A DNA stretch of 64,000 nt from Staphylococcus sp. MI 10-1553 (GCF_010365305.1 NZ_CP048279.1:2356001-2420000); one strand, 5' to 3'. Numbered from the stretch's first letter, positions 25,339-33,891 are shown. The notes: generated from the sequence alone by a model not told the origin. Program-made: numbers and translations.

Positions 25339-25938
25339 ATGGCCTTATTTGTCATCTTAAATATCATTATCGTCGTTGGAGTATTTCTCATTGATATGTA
25401 TCGACATCAGTACCCATACGTGCGTTTAAGTGCTTTCTTATTTGCGATTACAGTGAATAGTTTACTGAATCCTATTTTATTAAACCAGCTGAATTTTATT
25501 ACGATGAGTAGCTTTTTAATGTATTTGACTTGGTACATCTTGCAAATGTATTTAGATCACCATGTGCGTACATTTAAAATTCAAAACCAAAAATTTTTCG
25601 CTGGTATTATTGCTATGATTATTAGCATTTTATTCGTTGTAATGACACAAACAGCAGATCAAACGATTTATATGTCTGTGCCGTACTTAGCACCTGCAAT
25701 CTTTTTATTCGGTGCCATTTTACAATTTTCTAGTGTGTTACATTCACCACGGTTTGAAACTTTTTATCGACGTTTGAAAATGAAAAACCCATTATTCGTA
25801 GGTGCCTGCTTTATTGTTGCATCCATGATACTCATGATGTTATTAACACCTTTTTGGTACTTATATCTCATTATTTACGTGTGCCTCATTCTCATCTTTT
25901 TGTTAGAAAAATTATTTATTTTAGAAAAAGGTGATTAA
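25339..25938 (+). CDS. Six-helix membrane protein of unknown function
   Basis: A 199-residue integral membrane protein with about six hydrophobic helices, beginning with ALFVILNIIIVVGVFLI at the extreme N-terminus, and short basic loops (YRHQY, HHVRTFKIQNQK, RFETFYRRLKMK). AGGAGAA precedes the ATG by 5 bases. It ends with a charged tail LEKGD. I do not recognise the family. It lies 147 bases after queE, in the place where S. aureus, as I remember it, has saePQRS, but it has no feature of SaeP (lipoprotein) or of a histidine kinase. Confidence 0.75.
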   Translation: MALFVILNIIIVVGVFLIDMYRHQYPYVRLSAFLFAITVNSLLNPILLNQLNFITMSSFLMYLTWYILQMYLDHHVRTFKIQNQKFFAGIIAMIISILFVVMTQTADQTIYMSVPYLAPAIFLFGAILQFSSVLHSPRFETFYRRLKMKNPLFVGACFIVASMILMMLLTPFWYLYLIIYVCLILIFLLEKLFILEKGD

Positions 25939-26007
25939 AAAACAGTTGAGTGTGGTATGTATTTATTGAGCCTTAACATAGTTTAGAAAATAAAGGAGGC
26001 ATTTACT

Positions 26008-26262
26008 ATGGGTTTTATAGTGATGTTAATTGTCGGCGGTCTCATTGGTTGGGCTGCTGGTGCAATTTTAGGTAAAGATGTTCCAGGAGGTATCCTCGGA
26101 AATATTATCGCAGGTTTAGTTGGTTCTGCGATTGGTAGCTGGTTATTAGGTCATTGGGGTCCAGAATTCGGTGGCGTATACATTTTACCAGCATTAATCG
26201 GTTCAATTATTTTAATCGCATTAATTTCTTTAATTTTAGGAAAAATGCGTGGTAAAAAATAG
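26008..26262 (+). CDS. GlsB/YeaQ/YmgE family stress-response membrane protein
   Basis: An 84-residue transglycosylase-associated-protein family member with three hydrophobic glycine-rich segments: FIVMLIVGGLIGWAAGAILG, GGILGNIIAGLVGSAIGSWLLG and VYILPALIGSIILIALISLIL, ending in basic KMRGKK. GGIxGNIIxGxxGxxxG is the family hallmark. AAAGGAGG lies 8 bases upstream. Members are often induced by general stress; in Gram-positives GlsB is tied to the Asp23 envelope-stress cluster, but no asp23 gene is here. The molecular function is unknown. Confidence 0.88.
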   Translation: MGFIVMLIVGGLIGWAAGAILGKDVPGGILGNIIAGLVGSAIGSWLLGHWGPEFGGVYILPALIGSIILIALISLILGKMRGKK

Positions 26263-26301
26263 ACTATTCCGTCTAAATTTACTGTGATAAACACAGTAGA
26301 A

Positions 26302-26357
26302 AGGTGTAGATGATGAAATCTTCTTTCAAAGACTTCAAGCATCTACACCTTTTTTTG
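26302..26357 (+). terminator. Terminator after the GlsB-family gene
   Basis: AGGTGTAGATG (26302-26312) pairs perfectly with CATCTACACCT (26340-26350), followed by TTTTTTTG. Confidence 0.9.
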
Positions 26358-26436
26358 TATCGCTTTTGTTGAAAAGAAAAAGTCAAGTGGGCAACAACTT
26401 TAAATAAAAAGAGCTATTAAATCCACTATGTTCTCT

Positions 26437-27417
26437 TTAAAACGACACGTCTTGTTTGGTTTCATCACGATTTTTTGGCATTCGCACATTCGACGCTTCC
26501 ACAATATATTTCGGTCGTTGTTTTACTTCATAATAGATACGTCCAATATATTCACCAATCACACCTATTGATACGAGTTGGATTCCACCGATAAACAACA
26601 CCGCTGCAATCATCGTAAAATAACCCGGGACATCAACACCGTGAACCAATGTATCAATAAAGAGATAAATAATATAGATCATACTGACACCAAAAATGAG
26701 TAATCCTAAATAAATCATTGTACGCAACGGCTTATAATTAAAAGAAATTAAACCGTCTATCGCATAATTAAGCAAACTAACGAAAGACCATTTCGACTCA
26801 CCCGCTTCACGTTCGACATTTTCGTAATGAATGATCTTACTGTTGTAACCTATCCATGAAAAGAGTCCTTTTGAGAAGCGGTTGTATTCCTTTAAACTGA
26901 CTAACGAACGGACGGCACGCTGACTTAACATTCTAAAATCACCGACACCATCTTCTAACTCTATATCTTCAATGAAATAATTGATCATTTTATAATATAA
27001 ACGGGTCACCCATTTGCGAGATACATGTTCACCGACCCGATTACGTTTCGCAATAATTTGATCGTAACCTTCACGATACACTTGAACCATTTCAGGTATG
27101 AGCTCAGGTGGATGTTGTAAATCGGCGTCAATCATCACGACCGCATCACAGTCCGTACTATGTTCAAAACCTGCAATCATCGCAGCCTCTTTTCCGAAAT
27201 TTCGACTAAATGAAATAAACTTCACATGGGGTGACTGTGTGGCTGCCTGTTGGATAAGCGTCATCGTATCATCTTGACTCCCATCATCAACAAACAGCAT
27301 GTCGTAATCATAAGATTGTACAACGCTATCTTTTTCTAGTATTTCTGTTAATTCTTGAATCGTTTGATGTAAGACATCCGTTTCATTAAAACACGGGACA
27401 ATCACACGTAATTTCAT
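26437..27417 (-). CDS. GT2 glycosyltransferase, bactoprenol glycosyltransferase (CsbB/GtrB/DPM1-like)
   Basis: A 326-residue membrane glycosyltransferase. The GT-A catalytic domain has VPCFNE, the DDGSQDDT sugar-nucleotide motif, VVMIDADLQHPPE (DxD-like) and the amphipathic R-x-x-R region; two C-terminal helices (about 230-255 and 265-290) anchor it. This is the CsbB/GtrB layout, in which a sugar is transferred to undecaprenyl phosphate, often to decorate teichoic acids with a YfhO-type partner. No YfhO-like gene is adjacent. The start is the ATG at 27417, following GGAGTAGGTG; a GTG three codons upstream is possible. Confidence 0.87.
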   Translation of the reverse strand: MKLRVIVPCFNETDVLHQTIQELTEILEKDSVVQSYDYDMLFVDDGSQDDTMTLIQQAATQSPHVKFISFSRNFGKEAAMIAGFEHSTDCDAVVMIDADLQHPPELIPEMVQVYREGYDQIIAKRNRVGEHVSRKWVTRLYYKMINYFIEDIELEDGVGDFRMLSQRAVRSLVSLKEYNRFSKGLFSWIGYNSKIIHYENVEREAGESKWSFVSLLNYAIDGLISFNYKPLRTMIYLGLLIFGVSMIYIIYLFIDTLVHGVDVPGYFTMIAAVLFIGGIQLVSIGVIGEYIGRIYYEVKQRPKYIVEASNVRMPKNRDETKQDVSF

Positions 27418-27501
27418 TTTGTGCACCTACTCCATTAGCTTTTTTCTATCTACTATCCCTTGTTTCTACCCCTTTACATGAAAAACATAACGTTCGCTTT
27501 C

Positions 27502-27559
27502 AAAATAAAATAAAGCGGCATAGAAGTCTAACGTTCACATTAGATTTCGTATGTCCGCT
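27502..27559 (-). terminator. Terminator of the mpfA-like gene
   Basis: AGCGGCATA-GAAGTCTA (from 27514) pairs with TTAGATTTCGTATGTCCGCT (to 27559) as a long imperfect stem; read on the minus strand it is followed by TTATTTTATTTT. It is 127 bases after the stop codon, so the transcript has a long 3' end. Confidence 0.65.
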
Positions 27560-27685
27560 CTACATAGAAACAATTTCATACAATGTTGTTCAGTTACTTG
27601 TGCACATGTCTCCGATTGCTCTGACACACTTGCAACGACCCATTTAATTGTAGCTAGGATAGCATATTGTCAATCTCCCTAACTT

Positions 27686-29041
27686 TTAGGATTCATCTTT
27701 TAAATAATCATCCTCATCATCTTCATTTTTCATGCGTGCTTCGTTGTATTCATAACGCAATAACACATGGATAATTTGATGATTTTCAATTTCAGAAATC
27801 ACCCAACGATCATGTACCGTATCGACAAAATCTTCTTGTTCGAGATCGGTATTTTGCGCTTGAAGCCAACCCCCGATCGTATCAATGTCTTCTGAATCTT
27901 CAAAGACAATGCCGAACATTTCTTCTAAGTCACTGAGTAACACACGACCATTAATTTGGTAAGTTTGCTCATCTAACTTCACGATATCGTTAACTTCATC
28001 ATCGTCAAACTCATCTCGAATTTCACCGACGATTTCCTCTAAAATATCTTCCATCGTTAAAATACCAGCTGTTCCACCGTATTCATCAATAATTAAACTG
28101 ATGTGTACATGTTCGCGTTGCATGCGTACAAGTGCATCACTAATACGCGTCGTCTCTGAAATCATTGGCAATTCATGAATATAGTTACTGATTTTAATCG
28201 GTACACCTGACGCATATTCCGTTAAAAATTCTTTTACGTTAATAAAACCTTTAATGTGGTCTTTATCGCCGTCTTCCGTAATTGGATAACGTGTAAATTG
28301 ATGTTCTTTAATTGTCTCTAGCAGTTCATCAACATTAAAAGGTTCGTTCAGTGTAATCATTTGCGTACGCGGCACCATAATATCTTTAGCATGGCGTTCG
28401 TCAAATGAAAAAATATTTTGCATATATGCGAGCTCAGTTTGGTTAATTTCTCCACCATGATAGCTGTTGTTCATAATGATTTTGAGTTCTTCTTCTGACA
28501 TCGCTTCATTACCTGCATTCGGATCTGCACCGAAAATGCGAATGATAAAGCGCGCAGAACCATTCATCAACCAGATTAGCGGCTTCATAATCAATCCGAA
28601 ATAGTACAGCGGTCTTGCATAAAGTAATGCGATACGGTCTGTATATTGAATCGCTAAACTTTTCGGCGCCAACTCACCAATCACGACATGAATGTATGTC
28701 ACGACAGTAAAAGCCACTACGATAGATACCGTCATCACTAGCGCATCCGGGATGTTTAGCAGTTCGATGACCGGGTGTAAAATACGTTCAAATAAAGGCT
28801 CACCTAACCAACCTAATCCAAGTGAAGTCACTGTAATCCCCAGTTGACAGGCTGATAAATAATAATCTAAATTTGAAATCATTTTTTTCACAACACGTGC
28901 ATTCCCATTTCCCTCAGCAATGAGTTGTTCCACACGTGAAGCTCTCACCTTAACTAATGCAAATTCAGAACCTACAAAGACTGTAGTTAAAGCAATTAAT
29001 GCAAAAAATATAAATAAGTATAATATGGTCGTACTATCCAA
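27686..29041 (-). CDS. mpfA: CNNM/CorC-family membrane protein (MpfA-like, hemolysin family)
   Basis: A 451-residue protein. Residues 1 to about 200 are the DUF21 membrane domain with four helices, followed by a CBS pair ([13 protein letters not shown] to about 340) and a C-terminal CorC_HlyC (transporter-associated) domain from about 365, with an acidic tail [13 protein letters not shown]. Such proteins export or balance magnesium; the staphylococcal homologue MpfA gives protection from high magnesium. No ATG is available: the first usable codon is TTG at 29041, directly after the stop codon of an upstream mini-ORF. GGAGGTG stands 26 bases upstream with a hairpin between, so expression is probably regulated by the leader. 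Confidence 0.88.
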   Translation of the reverse strand: MDSTTILYLFIFFALIALTTVFVGSEFALVKVRASRVEQLIAEGNGNARVVKKMISNLDYYLSACQLGITVTSLGLGWLGEPLFERILHPVIELLNIPDALVMTVSIVVAFTVVTYIHVVIGELAPKSLAIQYTDRIALLYARPLYYFGLIMKPLIWLMNGSARFIIRIFGADPNAGNEAMSEEELKIIMNNSYHGGEINQTELAYMQNIFSFDERHAKDIMVPRTQMITLNEPFNVDELLETIKEHQFTRYPITEDGDKDHIKGFINVKEFLTEYASGVPIKISNYIHELPMISETTRISDALVRMQREHVHISLIIDEYGGTAGILTMEDILEEIVGEIRDEFDDDEVNDIVKLDEQTYQINGRVLLSDLEEMFGIVFEDSEDIDTIGGWLQAQNTDLEQEDFVDTVHDRWVISEIENHQIIHVLLRYEYNEARMKNEDDEDDYLKDES

Positions 29042-29195
29042 TTAGTTCCCTATTAGATAGGGATTCACCTCCGTTAATTGACATCGCCCAATAGAAAGCG
29101 ATGTTGTATTGATTTGGCTATAGCGACAAGTCATATTCACAATTCCTAAATCCTTCCCATTGAGCAACCTCCAGACACAAAAATATTAATTTTAT
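29041..29195 (-). promoter_or_regulatory. Structured mpfA leader
   Basis: The minus strand carries, in order: a strong GGAGG (29172-29168) 7 bases before ATG-GGA-AGG-ATT-TAG (a four-codon mini-ORF at 29160-29146); the 30-codon mini-ORF; a hairpin ACATCGC/GCGATGT (29104-29098 with 29087-29081); the mpfA GGAGGTG (29072-29066); a hairpin TCCCTA-tctaa-TAGGGA (29063-29047); and an outer pairing CAATTA (29080-29075) with TAATTG (29044-29039), which covers the TTG start. A TGATAAAAT extended -10-like sequence lies around 29190. Confidence 0.5.
29042..29134 (-). CDS. Putative 30-residue leader peptide upstream of mpfA
   Basis: From ATG 29134-29132 the minus strand reads a 30-codon frame starting MTCRYSQINTTSLS and ending EVNPYLIGN, with TAA at 29044-29042. 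That stop is in the same frame as mpfA and directly precedes its TTG start. AGGAATTGTGAAT upstream offers a weak ribosome binding site, and an in-frame GTG lies two codons earlier. The peptide has no recognisable domain. Position and abutment suggest a regulatory leader whose translation couples to mpfA; that it is translated is inference. Confidence 0.4.
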   Translation of the reverse strand: MTCRYSQINTTSLSIGRCQLTEVNPYLIGN

Positions 29196-29408
29196 CATAT
29201 CATATCTTTGAGTGAAATTATACTATGAACCTGTGAGACTTAGGACCCATTTTATACAGACTATGATTTATCCTAGTTTTGCTTTGATTGACTTTCCTTA
29301 TTGCTACATACAATATTTTAATGCGTGTTACTACATAGCACATAGAACTCATTTTGAAGTTTGTAGACTATTTCTGACATCTCGACTCCTCAAACTTTTC
29401 CCAAATAC
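29196..29408. other. Intergenic region between mpfA leader and fruA terminator
   Basis: About 210 AT-rich bases. I see no gene, no conserved structure and no repeat here. It should contain the rest of the mpfA promoter region. Confidence 0.4.
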
Positions 29409-29453
29409 CAAAAAAGACACACACATGATTCAAAACCATGCATGTATCTCTTC
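29402..29453 (-). terminator. Terminator of the fruR-fruK-fruA operon
   Basis: On the minus strand GATACATGCATGG and CATGTGTGTGTC form an imperfect stem followed by TTTTTTGG. It starts about 10 bases after the fruA stop codon. Confidence 0.6.
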
Positions 29454-29462
29454 AAAAAATGT

Positions 29463-31361
29463 CTATGCTTTATTTGGTGATTGTTTAATAATGCCGTAAA
29501 TCAATGCACCGACAACCGCACCAATTAAAATAGCAAGCAGTGTGAGTAATGCGTGACTTGGATCCGTACCAAAAATCACGACTAAACCACCGTGTGGCGC
29601 GTTAATATTTGAACCGAATAATAGCGCAAGTCCACCGGCAACACCTGAACCAATCATCATTGACGGAATGACACGTAATGGGTCTGCCGCCGCAAATGGA
29701 ATAGCACCTTCAGTAATAAAACTTGCGCCCATGACAAAGTTAGGAATGATTGAACCACGTTGTTCTTTTGTAAATTTAGAACGGAAAATCATCATCGCTA
29801 TCGCAATCGCAATTGGAGGTACCATACCGCCAACCATTGCTGCTGTAATTGGTACTGCATTACCTGCAGTTAACGCTGCAGTACTGAAAACGTAAGCTGC
29901 TTTGTTGAATGGACCACCCATGTCAATCGCCATCATTGCACCGAGTACAATTCCGAGAATGACCACATTGCTACCTGATAAGTTGTTCAATCCTGAAATT
30001 AAAGCATTGTTTAACCATGCAGCAGGTGTATTGAATACGTAAATCATCAATAAGCCTGTTACAGTAACAGAAACAATTGGGTAAATCAATGTTGGTTTAA
30101 GTCCTTCTAACATTTGCGGGAAGTTTTGCGTTGCTGTCTTAATACCTTGCGTTAAATAACCGGCCAAGAAACCAGCGATAATCCCACCTAAAAATCCTGA
30201 GCCACCAGAGACTGCAAGCATACCCCCTACAAGACCTGCTGCGAAACCTGGTTTGTCAGCAATACTACGCGCAATGTAACCGGCTAAAATTGGAATAATT
30301 AACGCAAATGCACTCTTATTTCCAATGTTCCATAACGTTTCAGCAAATGCATTGTATTGTGAGCTTTTCGGATCCATCGCATTAGGACCAATCATAAATA
30401 CAATTGCCATCAAAATACCACCGGCAATGACAAGCGGTAACATATTCGATACACCGTTCATCAAGTGTTTGTAAATCGCTTTACCGACACTTAATTTTTC
30501 ATCATCGTCTTTTGAGCTTTGACGATTGTCAGCTACGAATGGTTTACGTGTTGTGTCCAATGCTGTGTTAATTAATGATTCTGGACGTTTAATCCCATCA
30601 GCCACAGGGACTTGAACCACGTTTTTACCATTAAAACGATTGGTTTCTACATGAACGTCTGCCGCAACAATAACACCCGTCGCACGTTCGATATCTTCTT
30701 GCGTTAATCTATTTTTAATACCACTTGCGCCGTTTGTTTCAACTTTAATGTTAATGCCCATTTCTTCAGCTTGTTTTTTTAAAGCATCACGCGCCATATA
30801 CGTATGTGCAATACCTGTTGTGCAAGCTGTCACCGCAAGAATATAAGGTTCATCATCATCTATAGGTGCAAGTTCTGCCATTGCTTCTGTGTCTTCATCT
30901 GTTGCTTCGTCGTCTGCTTTATTAATAATCGCGAGCACAGCTTCAGGTGAATCAGCTTCTAATAATGCTTGACGCACACTTTCGTCCATTAAAACACTCG
31001 ACAATTTGGCTAAAGCATCTAAATGCGTTTGTGCGCCAGTTGCCGGTGCTGCAATCATAAAGAATAAATGTGCAGGTTGCATGTCTAAACTGTCATAGTC
31101 AACACCTGCTTTAGACTTACCAAATGCGATAGCTGGTGTTTTTACCGCTTCTACTTTCGCATGTGGAATCGCAATCCCTTCACCAATGCCTGTTGAACTT
31201 TGTTGTTCGCGTTTGTGAATAGCTGCGATATAATCATCTAATTGATTTAATTTTCCTGCTTGATTTAATTGTTGTGCGAGTTCGTCAATGGCACCGTCTT
31301 TCGTAGTCGCTGAAAGATCAATTGCGATTGTCTCTTTTGTGAGTAACTCAGTAATTCTCAT
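29463..31361 (-). CDS. fruA: PTS fructose transporter subunit EIIABC
   Basis: A 632-residue PTS permease that imports fructose as fructose-1-phosphate. Domains in order are EIIA (residues 1-145, phosphorylated H67 in GIAIPHAK), EIIB (about 170-270, phosphorylated cysteine in AVTACTTGIAHTYMA) and the membrane EIIC domain (about 300-632, GGxxA-rich helices, FITEGAIPFAAADP and NAPHGG signature). The start is the ATG at 31361, preceded by GAGGAGGGG at the end of fruK, from which it is separated by a single base. It is the last gene of the fruRKA operon. Confidence 0.95.
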   Translation of the reverse strand: MRITELLTKETIAIDLSATTKDGAIDELAQQLNQAGKLNQLDDYIAAIHKREQQSSTGIGEGIAIPHAKVEAVKTPAIAFGKSKAGVDYDSLDMQPAHLFFMIAAPATGAQTHLDALAKLSSVLMDESVRQALLEADSPEAVLAIINKADDEATDEDTEAMAELAPIDDDEPYILAVTACTTGIAHTYMARDALKKQAEEMGINIKVETNGASGIKNRLTQEDIERATGVIVAADVHVETNRFNGKNVVQVPVADGIKRPESLINTALDTTRKPFVADNRQSSKDDDEKLSVGKAIYKHLMNGVSNMLPLVIAGGILMAIVFMIGPNAMDPKSSQYNAFAETLWNIGNKSAFALIIPILAGYIARSIADKPGFAAGLVGGMLAVSGGSGFLGGIIAGFLAGYLTQGIKTATQNFPQMLEGLKPTLIYPIVSVTVTGLLMIYVFNTPAAWLNNALISGLNNLSGSNVVILGIVLGAMMAIDMGGPFNKAAYVFSTAALTAGNAVPITAAMVGGMVPPIAIAIAMMIFRSKFTKEQRGSIIPNFVMGASFITEGAIPFAAADPLRVIPSMMIGSGVAGGLALLFGSNINAPHGGLVVIFGTDPSHALLTLLAILIGAVVGALIYGIIKQSPNKA

Positions 31362-31362
31362 G

Positions 31363-32289
31363 TTACCCCTCCTCATTAAGTGGTTGAATCGTCACATATG
31401 CTTGGAGTTCTTGAATCATGTCATATTGTGCTAAATCATCGTTAAAGGCTGTCGCAGAACCTGATGCTATCGCTAATGCCAGCGCTTCAGGTAACGCTAG
31501 ATTTTGAGAAAGTCCTGCAATCATTCCGGCTACTGTACTATCACCAGCGCCGACTGTATTGACAACTTGACCTTGTGGCGCTTGAATTTTATATGCCACA
31601 TCTTGATCCACATAAATCGCTCCAGCGCCGCCGAGTGACACGATAACAGATTGTGCCCCTTTATCAACTAAACGACGGGCATACGTTAACACGTCTTGGT
31701 CTGTCTCTATCTTCGTGTTAAACATTGCCTCGAGTTCGTGCTGATTCGGCTTAATAAATAAAGGATGATACGGTAAAATCCCCTCGATTAAAGACTTCTC
31801 AGCATCAACGACAAGTTTTGCGCCTGTTTGTTGTGTGATTTTTGCAATATCAATATAAATGGTGTCCGACAGACTTGAAGGCACACTTCCGGCTACAACA
31901 ACGATATCCTCAGCGGTTGTTGCTTGAAGTTGTTCGAATAAAGTCGTTACTTGCGCTTCGGTAATGTGAGGTCCAGCCGCGTTAATCTCTGTCTCAGCTT
32001 GACTCTTCAACTTCACATTAATACGTGTATCTTCATCAACTTGTGTAAATGCCGTATGAATTCCTTCTGCTTTTAAAGTGTTTTCGATAAATTGACCTGG
32101 AAAGCCACCGATAAACCCTAAAGCTGTTGAAGGAACTTGTAATGTTTGTAATACGCGAGAAACGTTGATCCCTTTACCACCCGCAAATTTCGCAGTGGCC
32201 GTCGTACGATTCAACGCACCCGCAGCAAAATCATCTACAAACATGACATAATCAATAGATGGATTGAATGTCACTGTATAAATCATCAT
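31363..32289 (-). CDS. fruK: 1-phosphofructokinase
   Basis: A 308-residue PfkB-family sugar kinase. The N-terminal FNPSIDYVMFVDDF, the GGKGINVSRVL nucleotide/sugar motif and the C-terminal catalytic VNTVGAGDSTVAGMIAG (base aspartate in GAGD) are intact. It phosphorylates fructose-1-phosphate to fructose-1,6-bisphosphate. GGAGG precedes two tandem ATGs; the first overlaps the stop of fruR by 4 bases (ATGA), the second would begin at 32286. FruA follows one base after its stop. Confidence 0.94.
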   Translation of the reverse strand: MMIYTVTFNPSIDYVMFVDDFAAGALNRTTATAKFAGGKGINVSRVLQTLQVPSTALGFIGGFPGQFIENTLKAEGIHTAFTQVDEDTRINVKLKSQAETEINAAGPHITEAQVTTLFEQLQATTAEDIVVVAGSVPSSLSDTIYIDIAKITQQTGAKLVVDAEKSLIEGILPYHPLFIKPNQHELEAMFNTKIETDQDVLTYARRLVDKGAQSVIVSLGGAGAIYVDQDVAYKIQAPQGQVVNTVGAGDSTVAGMIAGLSQNLALPEALALAIASGSATAFNDDLAQYDMIQELQAYVTIQPLNEEG

Positions 32290-33038
32290 TTGCCTCCCAA
32301 TATTTCAAAATGATTGTCATAAATATCAAAATGACGCATATGCCGTGCTTTTTCTGAAGTAATTAAAATCGGTTGCTCTGTCGCGTGAATCGCCGCTAAA
32401 TATTGTTGATTGAACTTAGATGCATCCGCTAGTATATACACTTGTTGCGCGTGTTTCATCGCAGTCTCTTTCACGATTGCCTCACGTTCATCCGGTGTCG
32501 TGAGCCCTGCTTCACAGTCGATACCATTCACACCTAGAAATACTTTATTAAAGCGATAATGTTGCAAGAACGAGACTGCACGACTACCGACTACTGCCAA
32601 AGTGTTTGCCTTCACATCGCCACCGATAATTTTAGTCGCAATCCCTTTTTTCAATAACTCTTCAACGTGTGGTAACCCATTCGTGATTACCGTAATGTCT
32701 TTCGCCGTTAAAAAAGGAATCATTTCTAAAGTTGTAGAACCGGCATCCAAATACAAGCAATCACCATCATTCACAAGTTGTGCCGCTCTTTTCGCAATTT
32801 CCACCTTTTCTTCAATATGCTGTGTACGTTTCTCATGAAGTTCAGGTTCCTTTTGTTCGCTAATTAACTTTGCGCCCCCGTGCACACGCGTCAACTTGCC
32901 ATCGTCTTGGAGTTTCGATAAGTCACGTCGAATTGTGGAGGCACTTGAGCCCGTATATTCCATTAAATGTTGCAATGATAGAAATTGATGTTGTTCCAAT
33001 GCAGTTAGTATAAGTTGATGCCTTTTTTCCGTTAACAA
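32286..33038 (-). CDS. fruR: DeoR-family transcriptional repressor of the fructose operon
   Basis: A 250-residue DeoR-type regulator. The N-terminal winged helix-turn-helix reads LQHLMEYTGSSASTIRRDLSKL (about residues 20-42), followed by HGGAK and the effector domain with GDCLYLDAGSTTLEMIP, ITNGLP, GGDVK and the C-terminal ILADASKF. It should sense fructose-1-phosphate and control its own operon. The TTG at 33038 is preferred because GAGG ends 8 bases upstream; a GTG at 33047 would lie on top of that site. Its stop overlaps fruK. Confidence 0.9.
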   Translation of the reverse strand: MLTEKRHQLILTALEQHQFLSLQHLMEYTGSSASTIRRDLSKLQDDGKLTRVHGGAKLISEQKEPELHEKRTQHIEEKVEIAKRAAQLVNDGDCLYLDAGSTTLEMIPFLTAKDITVITNGLPHVEELLKKGIATKIIGGDVKANTLAVVGSRAVSFLQHYRFNKVFLGVNGIDCEAGLTTPDEREAIVKETAMKHAQQVYILADASKFNQQYLAAIHATEQPILITSEKARHMRHFDIYDNHFEILGGK

Positions 33039-33061
33039 CTTTATCACCTCAATTCAGTTAC

Positions 33062-33090
33062 ATTATAGTGTATCCGTTTTCACTAATCAA
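33062..33090 (-). promoter_or_regulatory. Promoter of the fru operon with a cre-like site in its spacer
   Basis: On the minus strand -35 TTGATT (33090-33085), a 17-base spacer and -10 TATAAT (33067-33062). The spacer contains TGAAAACGGATACA (33082-33069), which fits the core of the catabolite-responsive element TGNAANCGNNNNCA. CcpA binding there would block the polymerase. Confidence 0.7.
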
Positions 33091-33117
33091 TCATTTTCGT
33101 TCATAAATTTTCAAAAC

Positions 33118-33164
33118 CAGTCATATATTGATAGAGAAAGACAAAAATCAGTCACATTCAGTCA
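33118..33164 (-). promoter_or_regulatory. Three TGACTG repeats upstream of the fru promoter, candidate FruR operator
   Basis: TGACTG occurs at 33164-33159, 33154-33149 and 33123-33118 on the minus strand, the last two followed by similar T-rich tracts (ATTTTTG and GTTTTG). They lie 28-75 bases upstream of the -35. Binding by FruR is inferred from position and repetition only. Confidence 0.35.
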
Positions 33165-33302
33165 AAAATGGCATTGGAATTTTTCACTTTAGTATGTGTT
33201 CAGATAATGGAAATCAATATTAATCATCATGAGGTCATGCTATGATAGGGTTAAATGGATAATATGTAGTCAATGAACAATCCAAAAAGGGGCGTGACAG
33301 AT

Positions 33303-33458
33303 TTGAAAAAGGATAACCTCGATGAAGCACTGACAGGTATTGGCGTTTTAGATTTGATTTTTGTCGTTCCTTTCTTTGTACTCTTTTCTTATCTCCCGTT
33401 AGAACATTGGTGGCAATGGATTATCAACATGATCATTGTCGTACTATGTGCAATGTGA
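33303..33458 (+). CDS. Small membrane protein, probably truncated by an in-frame stop
   Basis: From the TTG at 33303 (AAAGGGGCG about 10 bases upstream) this reads 51 residues: a charged start KKDNLDEALTG, a helix IGVLDLIFVVPFFVLFSYL, a WW-containing turn and a second helix WIINMIIVVLCAM, then TGA. The same frame continues after TGA with AAYLFHTIKKRFKSGHH and a second stop at 33510-33512. That tail looks like the natural basic end of the second helix, so the TGA probably interrupts a 69-residue protein, perhaps by a TGG-to-TGA change. The family is unknown to me. Confidence 0.5.
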   Translation: MKKDNLDEALTGIGVLDLIFVVPFFVLFSYLPLEHWWQWIINMIIVVLCAM

Positions 33459-33645
33459 GCAGCGTATCTTTTCCATACGATTAAAAAACGATTCAAAAGT
33501 GGCCATCATTGAAAGGTTAAGATGGGTAGGGCAATCTCATAGTAACCTCATTATTCAATCACACAACTAATGATTCAATCGATAGGATTTAGAATTTTTG
33601 TTAAAATAGTAGTAGATATATTTTAGATTGAAGGAGGACGTGGTT

Positions 33646-33849
33646 ATGCTAAAAAGTAGAAAAGAACGACTGACAGCGGCAATCTCTTCTCTCGTCATTT
33701 CTATAGGTTTTGTCGTCCTAAACATTTCTAATATCATGACAAAAGAGTCCAATATCGCCCTCATATTGAGTCTTGTGAGTTTGCTCGTTTTCTGGACTTT
33801 TATTGTCATTGATATTTATGTGATATACAAACTCAAAAAAGAAGCGTGA
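33646..33849 (+). CDS. Small two-helix membrane protein of unknown function
   Basis: A 67-residue protein with a basic N-terminus (LKSRKERL), helix ISSLVISIGFVVLNISNIM, a short loop TKESN and helix IALILSLVSLLVFWTFIVIDIYVIY, ending KLKKEA. GGAGG (33633-33637) is 8 bases before the ATG. The terminator overlaps its stop codon, so it is a compact single-gene unit. No family recognised. Confidence 0.7.
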   Translation: MLKSRKERLTAAISSLVISIGFVVLNISNIMTKESNIALILSLVSLLVFWTFIVIDIYVIYKLKKEA

Positions 33850-33885
33850 CCGACTTGAATCTTTGTCGTATCACGCTTCTTTTTT
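33842..33885. terminator. Bidirectional terminator between two small membrane protein genes
   Basis: AAGCGTGA (33842-33849) pairs with TCACGCTT (33871-33878) and is followed by CTTTTTTAT; on the other strand the stem is followed by TTTTTTG-like sequence. It serves both convergent genes and overlaps the stop of the left one. Confidence 0.8.
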
Positions 33886-33891
33886 ATCATT

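Noticed and set aside
26008..26262. SigB promoter before the GlsB-family gene
   Set aside because: GTTGAG and GGTAT elements are present upstream but with the wrong spacing for GTTTWW-N12-15-GGGWAW.
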